Assembly: GCA_902762655.1 (NCBI GenBank)
Contig: CACWOZ010000009.1
Span: forward strand, 1 to 64,000
Source: an uncultured Bacteroidia bacterium
GTDB lineage: Bacteria; Bacteroidota; Bacteroidia; Bacteroidales; UBA932
Direction of reading: 5' to 3'
Length of the DNA: 64,000 bases
This document shows, in pieces, positions 23,858 through 31,374 of this stretch. The notes beneath the pieces are model-generated. The model saw only the letters and a program-made list of their open reading frames with translations, did no database searches and was not told where the DNA came from. The first letter of the stretch is position 1. Every line of letters starts with the position of its first letter. The translations under genes were made by a program, and so were the position numbers.

Positions 23858-25744
23858 ATGGACAAGAATTCTGTAACCGGTTTCATACTCATAGCCGTAA
23901 TACTGTTCGGCTTTACTTTCTACCAGTCTAAACAGGCACGCAAGACTGCCGCATTGCAGGCACAGCAGGATTCCATCGCCCTCGCACAGCGTATCGCCGC
24001 CGGTGATACGGTCATCTCCGTGGTGCCCGTCAGCCCGGATTCAGCGAATCCTGACGCTACTGTTATTCCTGGGGCCGCTGTCATTCCGAACGAAGCGAAG
24101 GAATCCATCTACAAGGATGCTGCGCTCGAGGCCGCACATGCCGCCGAGGCATCCGTGGTTACGCTCGAGAACGACAAGGTTGTCCTGAATTTCAGCAGCC
24201 GCGGAGCACAGCCTTCGAGCGTGATGGTTAAGGACTTTTTCAACTACGACAGCACAGCCCTTTACATTTTCAAAGAAGGCGCCTCCGAATATAACGTGAG
24301 CGTCTATACCGGGGAGTTCATCAGCACGAAGGATTTCAACTTCAACATTGCTGAGAAGACCGATACCTCGGTGGTGTTCCGCCTGCCTTTCTCGGACGGA
24401 GGTTACATCGAGCAGCGCTATGTCCTGCATGCTGGTTCATATCTGCTGGACAGCGATCTGTCCTTCGTTGGAATGACAAGCATTCCCCGCAATGTCTCCA
24501 GCATCGATATCGACTACTCGATGGTCATTCCCAGGATGGAGAAGGGCTACAAGAACGAGGCTCAGTACTCCAAACTTGATATTTATCAGACAGGGGACAA
24601 GAAACCTGTCGAGATAGGGCGCAGCCGCAATGGCAGCAAGCGCTTCGATTCGAAGGTGAGTTGGTTCGCGTTCCAGCAGCAGTTCTTCGCGGCTATCTTC
24701 CGCGCAAAGGACGAGTATGCTTCCGGCAGTTTCGATGTGACTTTCTTCCCTCAGGAGGATGAATCCCGCAACCTGATGGCCTGCAACGCCAAGATGCGCG
24801 CGGACTTCCGCCCCGGACAGGACTTCACCATTCCCTTCGAGATATACCTTGGTCCCAGCCATTTCAAGACGCTGAAGTCTCTGAACCAGAAGTATGAGAA
24901 GATTATCCCTCTGGGCGGATCCCTGGTGGGCTGGTTCACGAAGTACGTCATCATTCCGATGTTCGACTTCTTCAGCAAGTTCATAAGCAATTACGGGCTC
25001 ATCATTCTCCTGATGACGCTTGTCATTAAGTTGGTGGTTCTGCCTTTTACCTATAAGTCTTATGCTTCTTCTGCCAAGATGGCTGCCCTCAAGCCCGAGG
25101 TCGAGAAAATCAATGCCCGCTATCCAAAGCAGGAAGACGCCATGAAGAAGCAGCAGGCTACCATGGCTTTGTACAACAAGGCGGGAGCGAGCCCCATGGG
25201 AGGATGTCTCCCTATGCTGCTGACCTTCCCTATACTCTGGGCTATGTTCAGGTTCTTCCCTGCATCCATCGAGTTGCGCCAGCAGTCCTTCCTCTGGGCT
25301 CATGACCTGTCTACGTACGATTCCATCATCGATTTCGGCACCCGCGTGCCGCTGATCGGTGACCACCTTTCTCTCTTCGCCTTGTTGATGGCGGTCACCA
25401 TGTGGGTTTACAGCAAGATGACCATGTCCAATCAGGCGACGGCCAACGACCCGAACGCTCAGAGCATGCAGTTCATGAGCGTTTGGATGATGCCTATCAT
25501 GATGTTCTTCATCTGTAACAGCCTTTCCGCAGCACTCAGTTACTATTATCTGCTAAGTCAGTTGATCAGCATGGTTGAGATCTGGGTAATCCGCAAATGG
25601 GTGGTCAAGCCTGAAGCAGTCCTTGCCAAGGTCAAGGCAGCGGAGGGTAAGCCGGTGAAGAAGAGCAAGTTCATGCAGCGTCTCGAAGAGGCGCAGAAAA
25701 TGCAGGAACAACAGATGCGTCAACAGCAGAAAAACCGCAGGTAA
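23858..25744 (+). CDS. yidC: membrane protein insertase
   Basis: 628 residues. An N-terminal transmembrane helix (SVTGFILIAVILFGFTFYQS), a large periplasmic beta domain (~60-350) and the conserved five-helix insertase core (GLIILLMTLVIKLVVLPFTY, KMAALKPEVEKINARYPKQE, LFALLMAVTMWVYSKMTM) with a basic C-terminal tail (KKSKFMQRLEEAQ) typical of Bacteroidota YidC. It inserts membrane proteins with or without SecYEG. The periplasmic linker contains an in-frame 28-bp repeat at 24079-24106 (AVIPNEAKESI). The stop overlaps the yggS start (TAATG). Confidence 0.95.
   Translation: MDKNSVTGFILIAVILFGFTFYQSKQARKTAALQAQQDSIALAQRIAAGDTVISVVPVSPDSANPDATVIPGAAVIPNEAKESIYKDAALEAAHAAEASVVTLENDKVVLNFSSRGAQPSSVMVKDFFNYDSTALYIFKEGASEYNVSVYTGEFISTKDFNFNIAEKTDTSVVFRLPFSDGGYIEQRYVLHAGSYLLDSDLSFVGMTSIPRNVSSIDIDYSMVIPRMEKGYKNEAQYSKLDIYQTGDKKPVEIGRSRNGSKRFDSKVSWFAFQQQFFAAIFRAKDEYASGSFDVTFFPQEDESRNLMACNAKMRADFRPGQDFTIPFEIYLGPSHFKTLKSLNQKYEKIIPLGGSLVGWFTKYVIIPMFDFFSKFISNYGLIILLMTLVIKLVVLPFTYKSYASSAKMAALKPEVEKINARYPKQEDAMKKQQATMALYNKAGASPMGGCLPMLLTFPILWAMFRFFPASIELRQQSFLWAHDLSTYDSIIDFGTRVPLIGDHLSLFALLMAVTMWVYSKMTMSNQATANDPNAQSMQFMSVWMMPIMMFFICNSLSAALSYYYLLSQLISMVEIWVIRKWVVKPEAVLAKVKAAEGKPVKKSKFMQRLEEAQKMQEQQMRQQQKNRR
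24079..24106. repeat. 28-bp REP-like repeat inside yidC
   Basis: Starts TGTCATTCCGAACGAAGCGA and ends AGGAATCC; same frame as the GH106 copy (TGTCATTCTGAGCGAAGCGA...AGAATCT). ATTCC and GGAAT form a short stem. It is translated as VIPNEAKES in the flexible linker after the first transmembrane helix, where an insertion should be tolerated. Confidence 0.6.
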
Positions 25745-26400
25745 TGATTGCATATAATCTGGAATCTATCAATAAGGAACTGCCATCAGGGGTTAAACTG
25801 GTGGCAGTTTCCAAATTCCATCCCTTCGAGGCTATCCTGGAGGCATATTCAGAGGGCCAGAGGGCCTTTGGAGAGAGTCGGCCGCAGGAGTTCGCGTCGA
25901 AGGCCGTACAACTTCCTCTGGACATTGAGTGGCACTTTATCGGACATCTGCAGACAAATAAGTTGAAGCTGGTGTTGCCTTATGCTTATCTCGTGGAATC
26001 GATTGACACGGAGCATCTGCTGGATGCCGTGAATGCGTGGGGAGAGAAGAATGGCAAGACCATATCTGTCCTTCTCGAGGTGCACATCGGTGCGGAAGAG
26101 ACCAAGCAGGGCCTCACTCCTGCAGAGGTGGTGGCGCTTCTGGGACGGGCTGTGGAGTTTCCTTTTATCTGCTTCCGCGGCCTCATGGGAATGGCTTCCC
26201 ACACCGATGACGAGCATGCTATCCGCGGTGACTTTGCGAACATTAAGGGCCTGTTTGACGAGTGCCGGCGTCTTTATCCCGAACTTAAGGATTTCGACCA
26301 ACTCTCAATCGGAATGTCGGATGACTGGCGTATAGCCCTGGACTACGGCTGCACGGAGGTGAGGATAGGAACAGCTATCTTTGGCAACAGGGAGTATTAG
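25744..26400 (+). CDS. YggS/PLPBP family pyridoxal-phosphate homeostasis protein
   Basis: 218 residues, an alanine-racemase-like TIM barrel without the second domain. The PLP lysine is K24 in LVAVSKFHP. Further family motifs: GESRPQEFASKA (normally GENRVQE), IEWHFIGHLQTNKLK, LLEVHIGAEETKQGL, RGLMGMASH, LSIGMSDDW and VRIGTAIFG. The family binds PLP and buffers it; loss disturbs vitamin B6 and amino-acid balance. Its ATG overlaps the yidC stop by one base, so translation is probably coupled. Confidence 0.92.
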   Translation: MIAYNLESINKELPSGVKLVAVSKFHPFEAILEAYSEGQRAFGESRPQEFASKAVQLPLDIEWHFIGHLQTNKLKLVLPYAYLVESIDTEHLLDAVNAWGEKNGKTISVLLEVHIGAEETKQGLTPAEVVALLGRAVEFPFICFRGLMGMASHTDDEHAIRGDFANIKGLFDECRRLYPELKDFDQLSIGMSDDWRIALDYGCTEVRIGTAIFGNREY

Positions 26401-26498
26401 AATTTCTGCAGGAAGTTAGTCAGATTGTCTTCCTTCTGCAAACCAAGTTTCTTTCTCAAGCGGTAGCGTGTGGTCTCTACCGAGCAATGACCCTCGTT
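26397..26498 (-). pseudogene. C-terminal remnant of a LuxR-type (triple-tyrosine-like) regulator
   Basis: The minus strand reads NEGHCSVETTRYRLRKKLGL, QKEDNLTNFLQKF, stop. This is the last half of a LuxR/GerE helix-turn-helix as found at the end of Bacteroidota periplasmic-sensor regulators. Everything upstream is missing. It overlaps the end of yggS by 4 bp. Confidence 0.5.
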
Positions 26499-26504
26499 TG
26501 GTAC

Positions 26505-26594
26505 ACTCCTACAGGAAATAACGGCGGAAGGACTGACGAGAGCGGTTTGCCCGCCATATATGAAATAGATTATGTGCGCGTGTTCCAGAAATAA
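26505..26594 (+). pseudogene. C-terminal remnant of a GH16-type glycoside hydrolase
   Basis: The frame reads TPTGNNGGRTDESGLPAIYE, IDYVRVFQK, stop. The ending YEIDYVRVFQ is the standard C-terminal beta strand of GH16 beta-glucanases (M.VDYVRVYQ). No catalytic ExDxxE segment remains. It is adjacent to other carbohydrate-gene remnants. Confidence 0.5.
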
Positions 26595-26611
26595 TAGTTA
26601 ACTTTGAGGAT

Positions 26612-26758
26612 ATGAAGATTCACCGTGTTATTGTCCTGGCCCAACTGAACATCGATCTCGTCACCATTGGCAAGTGGCATCTTGAAAAAGGGGATTTCCG
26701 CATTGCCGCAGGTAACTGTTCATTGATTATCAGTTGTACTGAAACAAAGGTTATATGA
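26612..26758 (+). pseudogene. possible C-terminal remnant of a GH3 enzyme
   Basis: A 48-residue ORF contains GKWHLEKGDFRIAAGNCS, which resembles the final fibronectin-III-like domain of GH3 beta-glucosidases (W.le.GdF.i.vG.ss). The start MKIHRVIVLAQLNIDLV is not convincing. Its stop overlaps the next ATG (ATGA). With the GH16 and regulator fragments it suggests a decayed beta-glucan utilisation locus. Confidence 0.35.
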
Positions 26759-28050
26759 GAAACAGACTGTTATTTGTTTTAATCATTACGGCATGTTTGT
26801 CGGCATGTCGCTGCACTCCGTCTTCCTTGAGTCTCGGGAACGGCAGTGTAAGCACGCTGGATGCAACGGGGGTTACTTCCAATTCTGCAACGCTTAACGG
26901 GAAGATTTCCGATTTTGACATCGCCCCACGTGAAACTGGTTTCGAATGGGGATATAGCGGTGACAAACTCGATTATACCGTCCAGTCGCAGGATATCCTG
27001 AATGGCGGAAACGGAGATTTCTCCGCAGTGCTGGATGGCCTCAATGATGCAACAGTCATCTATTATCGTGCGTATGCCCTGTTCTGGCAGGATGGGCAGG
27101 GGATGTACCGTTTTGGTGAGGTCTTGCATTTCAAGACCATCCAGCAGGAAGATAAACCCGAACCGGAACCGGAACCCGGGCCCGGGCCAGATCCCGGGCA
27201 AACGACGTATACGCAGCCTGGATGGTACGAGCTCCCCGTCATGAAGGTTTCGAAGGATGGCAATTATATGGTCGACGCATCCGACAAAGACTGGTATTAT
27301 ACCTGGCATATGTGCGGAGGCGGAGAGAAAGGTCCCAATGGAAAGACAGCCCGCAACTACACCCTTTGCTACAGTGCAAAGCATCATTGTCCGCTATGGG
27401 TGGCTGCTCCCCGCCATTCAATGTATAAGGGCAATACCAAACGTACTGATGCATACCGTGTTGACGCATCAATCCCTACTGATATCCAGTATAACTCAAA
27501 ATCGACAGGAGGTGGTTGCAACAAGGGGCATATGCTGGGCTCTGCGGAGAGGACTTCGTCGAAAGAGACAAACATGGACGTCTTCTTCTATCCCAATATC
27601 GCGCCTCAGCTTTCTTCCGGGTTCAATACTGGAGGCGGTGGATGGAATACCCTTGAGGACTGGGTGGACGGACAGGTTTGCAGCGACACGCTTTACGTAG
27701 TGATTGGATGCTACTTCGATAAATTCACCGATGGCTATGGCAATACGGTCAGTCCTAAAACTATAAGTTTCGGCGGACGCAACGATGTCGCTTTCCCGAC
27801 AATGTTCTACTACATCCTGATGCGTACCAAGAGCGGCAGCAGCGGCAAGTCGCTTAAAGATTGCAGTGCCTCCGAAATCAAGTGTGCAGCCTTCGTCCGC
27901 GCCCACACTAACGACCTCAAGGGGCAGAAGGTCAGCAGCAGGGAAATTATGAGCGTTAACGATCTGGAGAAGATCACAGGCTTTACATATTTCCCCAACG
28001 TGCCAAATGCTCCAAAGGGCAGTTTCAGCGCGTCCGACTGGGGATTGTAA
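26755..28050 (+). CDS. secreted DNA/RNA non-specific endonuclease lipoprotein (NUC1 family)
   Basis: 431 residues. Lipoprotein signal (LFVLIITACLSAC, Cys16 or Cys18), an Fn3-like domain (about 35-125: TGVTSNSATLNGKISDFD, YYRAYALFWQDGQG), a Pro/Glu-rich linker (KPEPEPEPGPGPDPG), then a NUC1/ββα-metal nuclease domain. The active-site motif is CNKGHMLGSAER, where canonical members have DRGH; the general-base His is kept but Asp-Arg became Asn-Lys. The metal-ligand Asn is in FFYPNIAPQ. It probably degrades nucleic acids at the cell surface or in the periplasm. The leader carries remnants of other genes. Family is sure; activity is not proven because of the altered motif. Confidence 0.85.
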   Translation: MRNRLLFVLIITACLSACRCTPSSLSLGNGSVSTLDATGVTSNSATLNGKISDFDIAPRETGFEWGYSGDKLDYTVQSQDILNGGNGDFSAVLDGLNDATVIYYRAYALFWQDGQGMYRFGEVLHFKTIQQEDKPEPEPEPGPGPDPGQTTYTQPGWYELPVMKVSKDGNYMVDASDKDWYYTWHMCGGGEKGPNGKTARNYTLCYSAKHHCPLWVAAPRHSMYKGNTKRTDAYRVDASIPTDIQYNSKSTGGGCNKGHMLGSAERTSSKETNMDVFFYPNIAPQLSSGFNTGGGGWNTLEDWVDGQVCSDTLYVVIGCYFDKFTDGYGNTVSPKTISFGGRNDVAFPTMFYYILMRTKSGSSGKSLKDCSASEIKCAAFVRAHTNDLKGQKVSSREIMSVNDLEKITGFTYFPNVPNAPKGSFSASDWGL

Positions 28051-28066
28051 TTTTTTTACGATTTTT

Positions 28067-28098
28067 CTTGCATATACGGAAATATCTTTTTTTATTTG
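28067..28098 (+). promoter_or_regulatory. promoter of the trp leader transcript
   Basis: CTTG at 28067-28070, a 20-nt spacer and TTTATTTG at 28091-28098 (7 of 8 matches to TAnnTTTG). The predicted start is near 28105, practically at the leader-peptide ATG (28106). Confidence 0.55.
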
Positions 28099-28105
28099 CG
28101 GAAGA

Positions 28106-28153
28106 ATGAACGCAATTATGGCAAATAACTGGTGGTGGCGCTTACAACTCTAG
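28106..28153 (+). CDS. tryptophan leader peptide
   Basis: A 15-codon ORF, MNAIMANNWWWRLQL, with three consecutive Trp codons at 28130-28138. The stop codon lies inside the loop of the first RNA hairpin. Ribosome stalling on the UGG codons when charged tRNA-Trp is scarce is the sensor of the attenuator that follows. Confidence 0.9.
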   Translation: MNAIMANNWWWRLQL

Positions 28154-28223
28154 AGTCGTAAGTTCCATTGCCGTGTATATAGGAGTTAAGCAGCATATCG
28201 GACTTACGATATGCTGCTTTTTT
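28141..28223 (+). promoter_or_regulatory. tryptophan transcription attenuator with three alternative helices
   Basis: Helix 1:2 is CTTAC (28141-28145) with GTAAG (28158-28162) and inner ACTC/GAGT. Antiterminator 2:3 is CGTAAGTTCC (28157-28166) with GGACTTACG (28200-28208). Terminator 3:4 is AAGCAGCATATCG (28188-28200) with CGATATGCTGCTT (28207-28219), 13 perfect base pairs, then six T (28218-28223). A ribosome stalled on the Trp codons covers segment 1 and frees segment 2 to pair with 3, which prevents the terminator. This is classical trp-operon logic upstream of trpB2. Confidence 0.9.
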
Positions 28224-28258
28224 ATGCAAATCAAATAAACAACAAAATACCACGTACT

Positions 28259-29623
28259 ATGAAACAGAAAAAATTCATGCTCCCGGAATCCGAGATTCCC
28301 ACTCATTACTTCAACATCCAGGCGGTGATGCCCAACAAGCCCCTGCCTTTTCTGAATCCTGCCACCCGTGAGCCGCTCAAGCCAGAAGACCTGTATCCCA
28401 TCTTCTGCAAGGCCTGCGCCGACCAGGAACTCAACCAGACCGATGTATGGATTCCCATCCCGGAAGAAGTGCGTGAACAGTATGCTGCATACCGCTGTAC
28501 TCCTCTGGTACGCGCATACGAGCTGGAAAAAGCACTTGGCACTCCCGCTCATATATACTTCAAGAACGAAAGCGTGTCTCCTGCAGGCAGCCACAAACTG
28601 AACTCCGCACTTGCACAGGCCTATTATGCCAAGGAGCAGGGGGTGACAAACCTGACTACCGAGACCGGTGCGGGCCAGTGGGGCGGTGCCCTTTCATATG
28701 CTACGAAGAAGTTCGGCATCGACTGCGCCGTGTATATGGTGAAGATCAGCTATGAACAGAAGCCGTATCGCCGTTCAATCATGCAGACTTTCGGCGCGGC
28801 CATCACTCCTTCTCCTTCCATGTCCACGCGTGCCGGAAAGGACATACTGACCAAGAATCCCAACGACAGGGGCTCACTCGGTTGCGCCATTTCGGAGGCC
28901 ATCGAGCTTGCCTTAAGCACACCGAACTGCAAATACGCCCTCGGTTCAGTGCTGAACCACGTCTGCCTGCACCAAACGATCATTGGCCTCGAGGCAGAGA
29001 AGCAGATGGAACTGGCAGGGGAGTACCCGGACATCGTCGTCGCCTGCTTCGGAGGCGGTTCCAACTTCTCGGGCATAGCATATCCTTTTATGCGTCACAA
29101 CATCCTCGACGGAAAGAAGACCCGCTTCATTGCGGCGGAGCCTTATTCCTGCCCTAAGCTCACTAAGGGCAAGTTCGAGTACGATTTCGGCGATGAGGCC
29201 GGCATGACCCCGCTGCTCCCCATGTATACCCTGGGCCACAGCTTCAAGCCTGCTTCCATCCACGCAGGCGGTCTGCGCTATCACGGTGCCGGTGTAATCA
29301 TGAGCCAGCTTATGAAGGACGGCTATATGGAGGCGGTGGATATCGAGCAGCTGGATTCATTCAAGGCAGGTGTACTCTTCGCTCAGACTGAGGGAATAAT
29401 CCCTGCTCCGGAATCCTGCCACGCTATCGCAGCCACCATTAACGAAGCCCTGAAGTGCAAGGAAAGCGGAGAAGCCAAGACAATACTGTTCAATTTGTCC
29501 GGACATGGCTTCGTGGACATGAGCGCATACGACCAGTACTTCAGCGGAGAAATGCAGAACTATCATGTTTCAGACGCTGATTTAAAAGAATTTATAAAGA
29601 GTGCGGATGCGCTTAACAAGTAG
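28259..29623 (+). CDS. trpB: tryptophan synthase beta-like protein, TrpB2 type
   Basis: 454 residues from the ATG at 28259; the length and the N-terminal extension identify the TrpB2 subgroup (TrpB1 is about 400). It converts indole (or indole glycerol phosphate with TrpA) and serine to tryptophan. PLP lysine K113 in SPAGSHKLNSA; substrate-activating Glu in TTETGAGQWG; phosphate-binding loop CFGGGSNF; C-terminal LSGHGFVDMSAYD. It is alone, without trpA or other trp genes, and follows the attenuator, so it responds directly to tryptophan level. TrpB2 proteins often act as stand-alone indole scavengers; that role is plausible here. A terminator follows at 29642. Confidence 0.93.
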   Translation: MKQKKFMLPESEIPTHYFNIQAVMPNKPLPFLNPATREPLKPEDLYPIFCKACADQELNQTDVWIPIPEEVREQYAAYRCTPLVRAYELEKALGTPAHIYFKNESVSPAGSHKLNSALAQAYYAKEQGVTNLTTETGAGQWGGALSYATKKFGIDCAVYMVKISYEQKPYRRSIMQTFGAAITPSPSMSTRAGKDILTKNPNDRGSLGCAISEAIELALSTPNCKYALGSVLNHVCLHQTIIGLEAEKQMELAGEYPDIVVACFGGGSNFSGIAYPFMRHNILDGKKTRFIAAEPYSCPKLTKGKFEYDFGDEAGMTPLLPMYTLGHSFKPASIHAGGLRYHGAGVIMSQLMKDGYMEAVDIEQLDSFKAGVLFAQTEGIIPAPESCHAIAATINEALKCKESGEAKTILFNLSGHGFVDMSAYDQYFSGEMQNYHVSDADLKEFIKSADALNK

Positions 29624-29641
29624 TGTTTACCATTATAATCC

Positions 29642-29679
29642 GAAAGCCCGTGGCCATCTCTGGCAACGGGCTTTCCTGT
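29642..29679 (+). terminator. intrinsic terminator after trpB2
   Basis: GAAAGCCCGT (29642-29651) pairs with ACGGGCTTTC (29666-29675), with an inner GCCA/TGGC helix, followed by CTGTTTTG. It ends the trp transcript. Confidence 0.75.
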
Positions 29680-29777
29680 TTTGATATAATCACTTAAGTT
29701 TAGGTTCTATAGCGGGTCTTTGTTTTCCGTATGCAAAGATTGCAATAGAATTCCGCATAAAAAATTAAAAGTGATTT

Positions 29778-29860
29778 GTGACGGAAATTAGTGACGAAAA
29801 CACCGTTTTGTAGATTAAAAACAAAATATTGTGACGAAATAGAGATATTTTGTATATTTG
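29778..29860 (+). promoter_or_regulatory. promoter of the LytTR gene with GTGAC direct repeats
   Basis: TATATTTG at 29853-29860 is the -7 box. Upstream, GTGACGGAAA (29778) and GTGACGAAAA (29791) repeat with 13-bp spacing and GTGACGAAAT recurs at 29831; GTGACC follows the box at 29875. LytTR proteins bind paired direct repeats about one helical turn apart, so this is a candidate autoregulatory site. Confidence 0.45.
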
Positions 29861-29882
29861 TCACTGTTTAAAATGTGACCAA

Positions 29883-30707
29883 ATGCACCATCTTCCCAAT
29901 AACTATTTCCGCTGGGGAACCGCAGTTCTTTATATGACGGTCTGCCCAGTCTTCTTTTTTGTCTTCGTCCTGCTCTACGAGCCTCTCAGACTCCATAATT
30001 ATCTTGATATGGGCAGGGATCTCTATTCGATGAATCTTGCGATTCTTTTCAGTATTTCCCTGGTTGTGATTGCCGGACTACGGGTTGCTTTCCACTTCAT
30101 GAAGAAACTGCGGATTACCTGGGCTCATTATATAACATGGTGCATAGGAGAGGTGCTTGTCGTCGGTATGTTCAGCGCGCTGTACCTGTATCTGATGAAC
30201 GGGGAAATGCTTTTTTTTTCGGTGCTGATGACGACCGTCGGCTGCTGGTATCTCATTTTCATAATTCCCTATGTGATTCTTACCCTGGCATTTGATATTG
30301 GTGCTCATAGGGAGAGGGAAAAAGAGATGATTGCTGCTGCTGCGACCAGGGAAACTGCAGACAATAGCCTTGTCCGGTTCCTGGATATCTATCAGAGACC
30401 AAAACTAATCATTGCGCCATCCGCTGTACTTTTCATCGAGGCTCGGGAGAACTATGTCCTTATACATTACACCGAGAGCGGGCGTATCAAGAGTTTCGAA
30501 CTTCGCGCCACAATGACTTCTCTGGAAGATATTGCTGCCCGCTATTCGTTCGTGCGTTGTCACAGGTCCTTCTATGTCAATCCGATGCATGTGACAGTGC
30601 TGCGCAAGGAAACCGGAGGCCAGGTATATGCCGATCTCGACGAAGAAGGTATGCCCAGCATCCCCGTGTCGAAGAAGTATTACGACAGTTTGGCTAATCT
30701 GCTCTGA
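29883..30707 (+). CDS. membrane-anchored LytTR-domain transcription regulator
   Basis: 274 residues. Start at ATG 29883 because upstream in-frame starts precede or overlap the promoter box. Four transmembrane segments in the first ~150 residues (TAVLYMTVCPVFFFVFVLLY, LAILFSISLVVIAGLRVAF, ITWCIGEVLVVGMFSALYLY, YLIFIIPYVILTLAF), then a cytoplasmic linker and a LytTR DNA-binding domain (AVLFIEARENYVLIHY, RSFYVNPMHVTVL). Such one-component regulators sense an unknown membrane or small-molecule signal. No cognate histidine kinase is nearby. Possible target sites are the GTGAC repeats in its own promoter. Its end overlaps the convergent arginase-like gene by 14 bp. Confidence 0.85.
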   Translation: MHHLPNNYFRWGTAVLYMTVCPVFFFVFVLLYEPLRLHNYLDMGRDLYSMNLAILFSISLVVIAGLRVAFHFMKKLRITWAHYITWCIGEVLVVGMFSALYLYLMNGEMLFFSVLMTTVGCWYLIFIIPYVILTLAFDIGAHREREKEMIAAAATRETADNSLVRFLDIYQRPKLIIAPSAVLFIEARENYVLIHYTESGRIKSFELRATMTSLEDIAARYSFVRCHRSFYVNPMHVTVLRKETGGQVYADLDEEGMPSIPVSKKYYDSLANLL

Positions 30708-31311
30708 TCCCTGCAAAAAAGGCCTGTAGGGCATCACGGGTGCGACGATTGATGGCGAAATCTTCCGGCTTTCCGCCTTGGGCGGAAGTTATTCCTCCAC
30801 AAATATCCACTCCTGCGACAGGCTTGCCGGACACAGCCTTCCGCAATATATCCAGGAGTTCATCGAGGGTTCCATCACCCTGGTTCCAGTTGGTGCGTGC
30901 GAAATCGGGGGAGAGCCAGTCCAGATCGATACTTATATAGATTCGGCCGGCATCCTCCTGAATGAGGGGATTTGTCCTTTTCAAATGTGAAACCCAGCTT
31001 CCACATGAAAGAATATCACCTCCGAAAGATGGCTCCTGGTCGTCGGGATGATTGTCAATTAGAAATAGCTTTGCCGGGGCTTTCAGTTTACGCATCCAGA
31101 GCTCGGTCAGATAATGGTAATCGCCCCCGTCTATCCAATGTAATATGTTGACAGGGAATGGTTTAAAAGATTTTTCTATAATTATTTCCGACTCGTGGTC
31201 GCAGTAGCAGGTAGTGCCTTCCAAGTATGTCAAGTCGAGGTGTGAAGCACCTTCCGGCGACCAGTTTTCGTCGGAAAAAACGCTGCTCATATGCACCAAA
31301 AGCGATTCCAT
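30694..31311 (-). CDS. arginase/agmatinase-like (ureohydrolase fold) protein
   Basis: 205 residues from the ATG at 31311; a TTG at 31320 lies inside the promoter box. Seen: HWIDGGDYHYLTEL, a metal-like LIDNHPDDQ and ISIDLDWLSPDFARTNWNQGD, which resembles the SxDxDxxDP motif of arginases. It is shorter than true arginases (about 300) and several metal ligands differ (e.g. no clear GGDHS). This fits the UPF0489-like branch of the ureohydrolase fold. Function unknown; metal-dependent hydrolysis is possible but not assured. It diverges from the 31375 gene with mirror-image promoters. Confidence 0.6.
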   Translation of the reverse strand: MESLLVHMSSVFSDENWSPEGASHLDLTYLEGTTCYCDHESEIIIEKSFKPFPVNILHWIDGGDYHYLTELWMRKLKAPAKLFLIDNHPDDQEPSFGGDILSCGSWVSHLKRTNPLIQEDAGRIYISIDLDWLSPDFARTNWNQGDGTLDELLDILRKAVSGKPVAGVDICGGITSAQGGKPEDFAINRRTRDALQAFFAGIRAD

Positions 31312-31315
31312 CGTT

Positions 31316-31356
31316 TTCAAAATTAGGAAAAATCGAAAAAAAAACCTAATTTTGCA
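31316..31356. promoter_or_regulatory. divergent promoters arranged as an inverted repeat
   Basis: CAAAATTAGG (about 31318-31327) and CCTAATTTTG (about 31345-31355) are perfect inverted arms, and each contains a -7 box TAATTTTG, one per direction. The A/T-rich 18-bp centre separates them. The two genes are therefore probably started by the same architecture and may share a regulator. Confidence 0.55.
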
Positions 31357-31374
31357 TCACTTAGTTAGTGTTTC

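Noticed and set aside
24437..25366. Minus-strand ORF opposite yidC
   Set aside because: No domain, overlaps conserved YidC completely; it is an antisense shadow.
28142..28594. Minus-strand ORF covering the trp leader
   Set aside because: It runs through the attenuator hairpins and the trpB2 start; the plus-strand leader peptide and helices explain the sequence.
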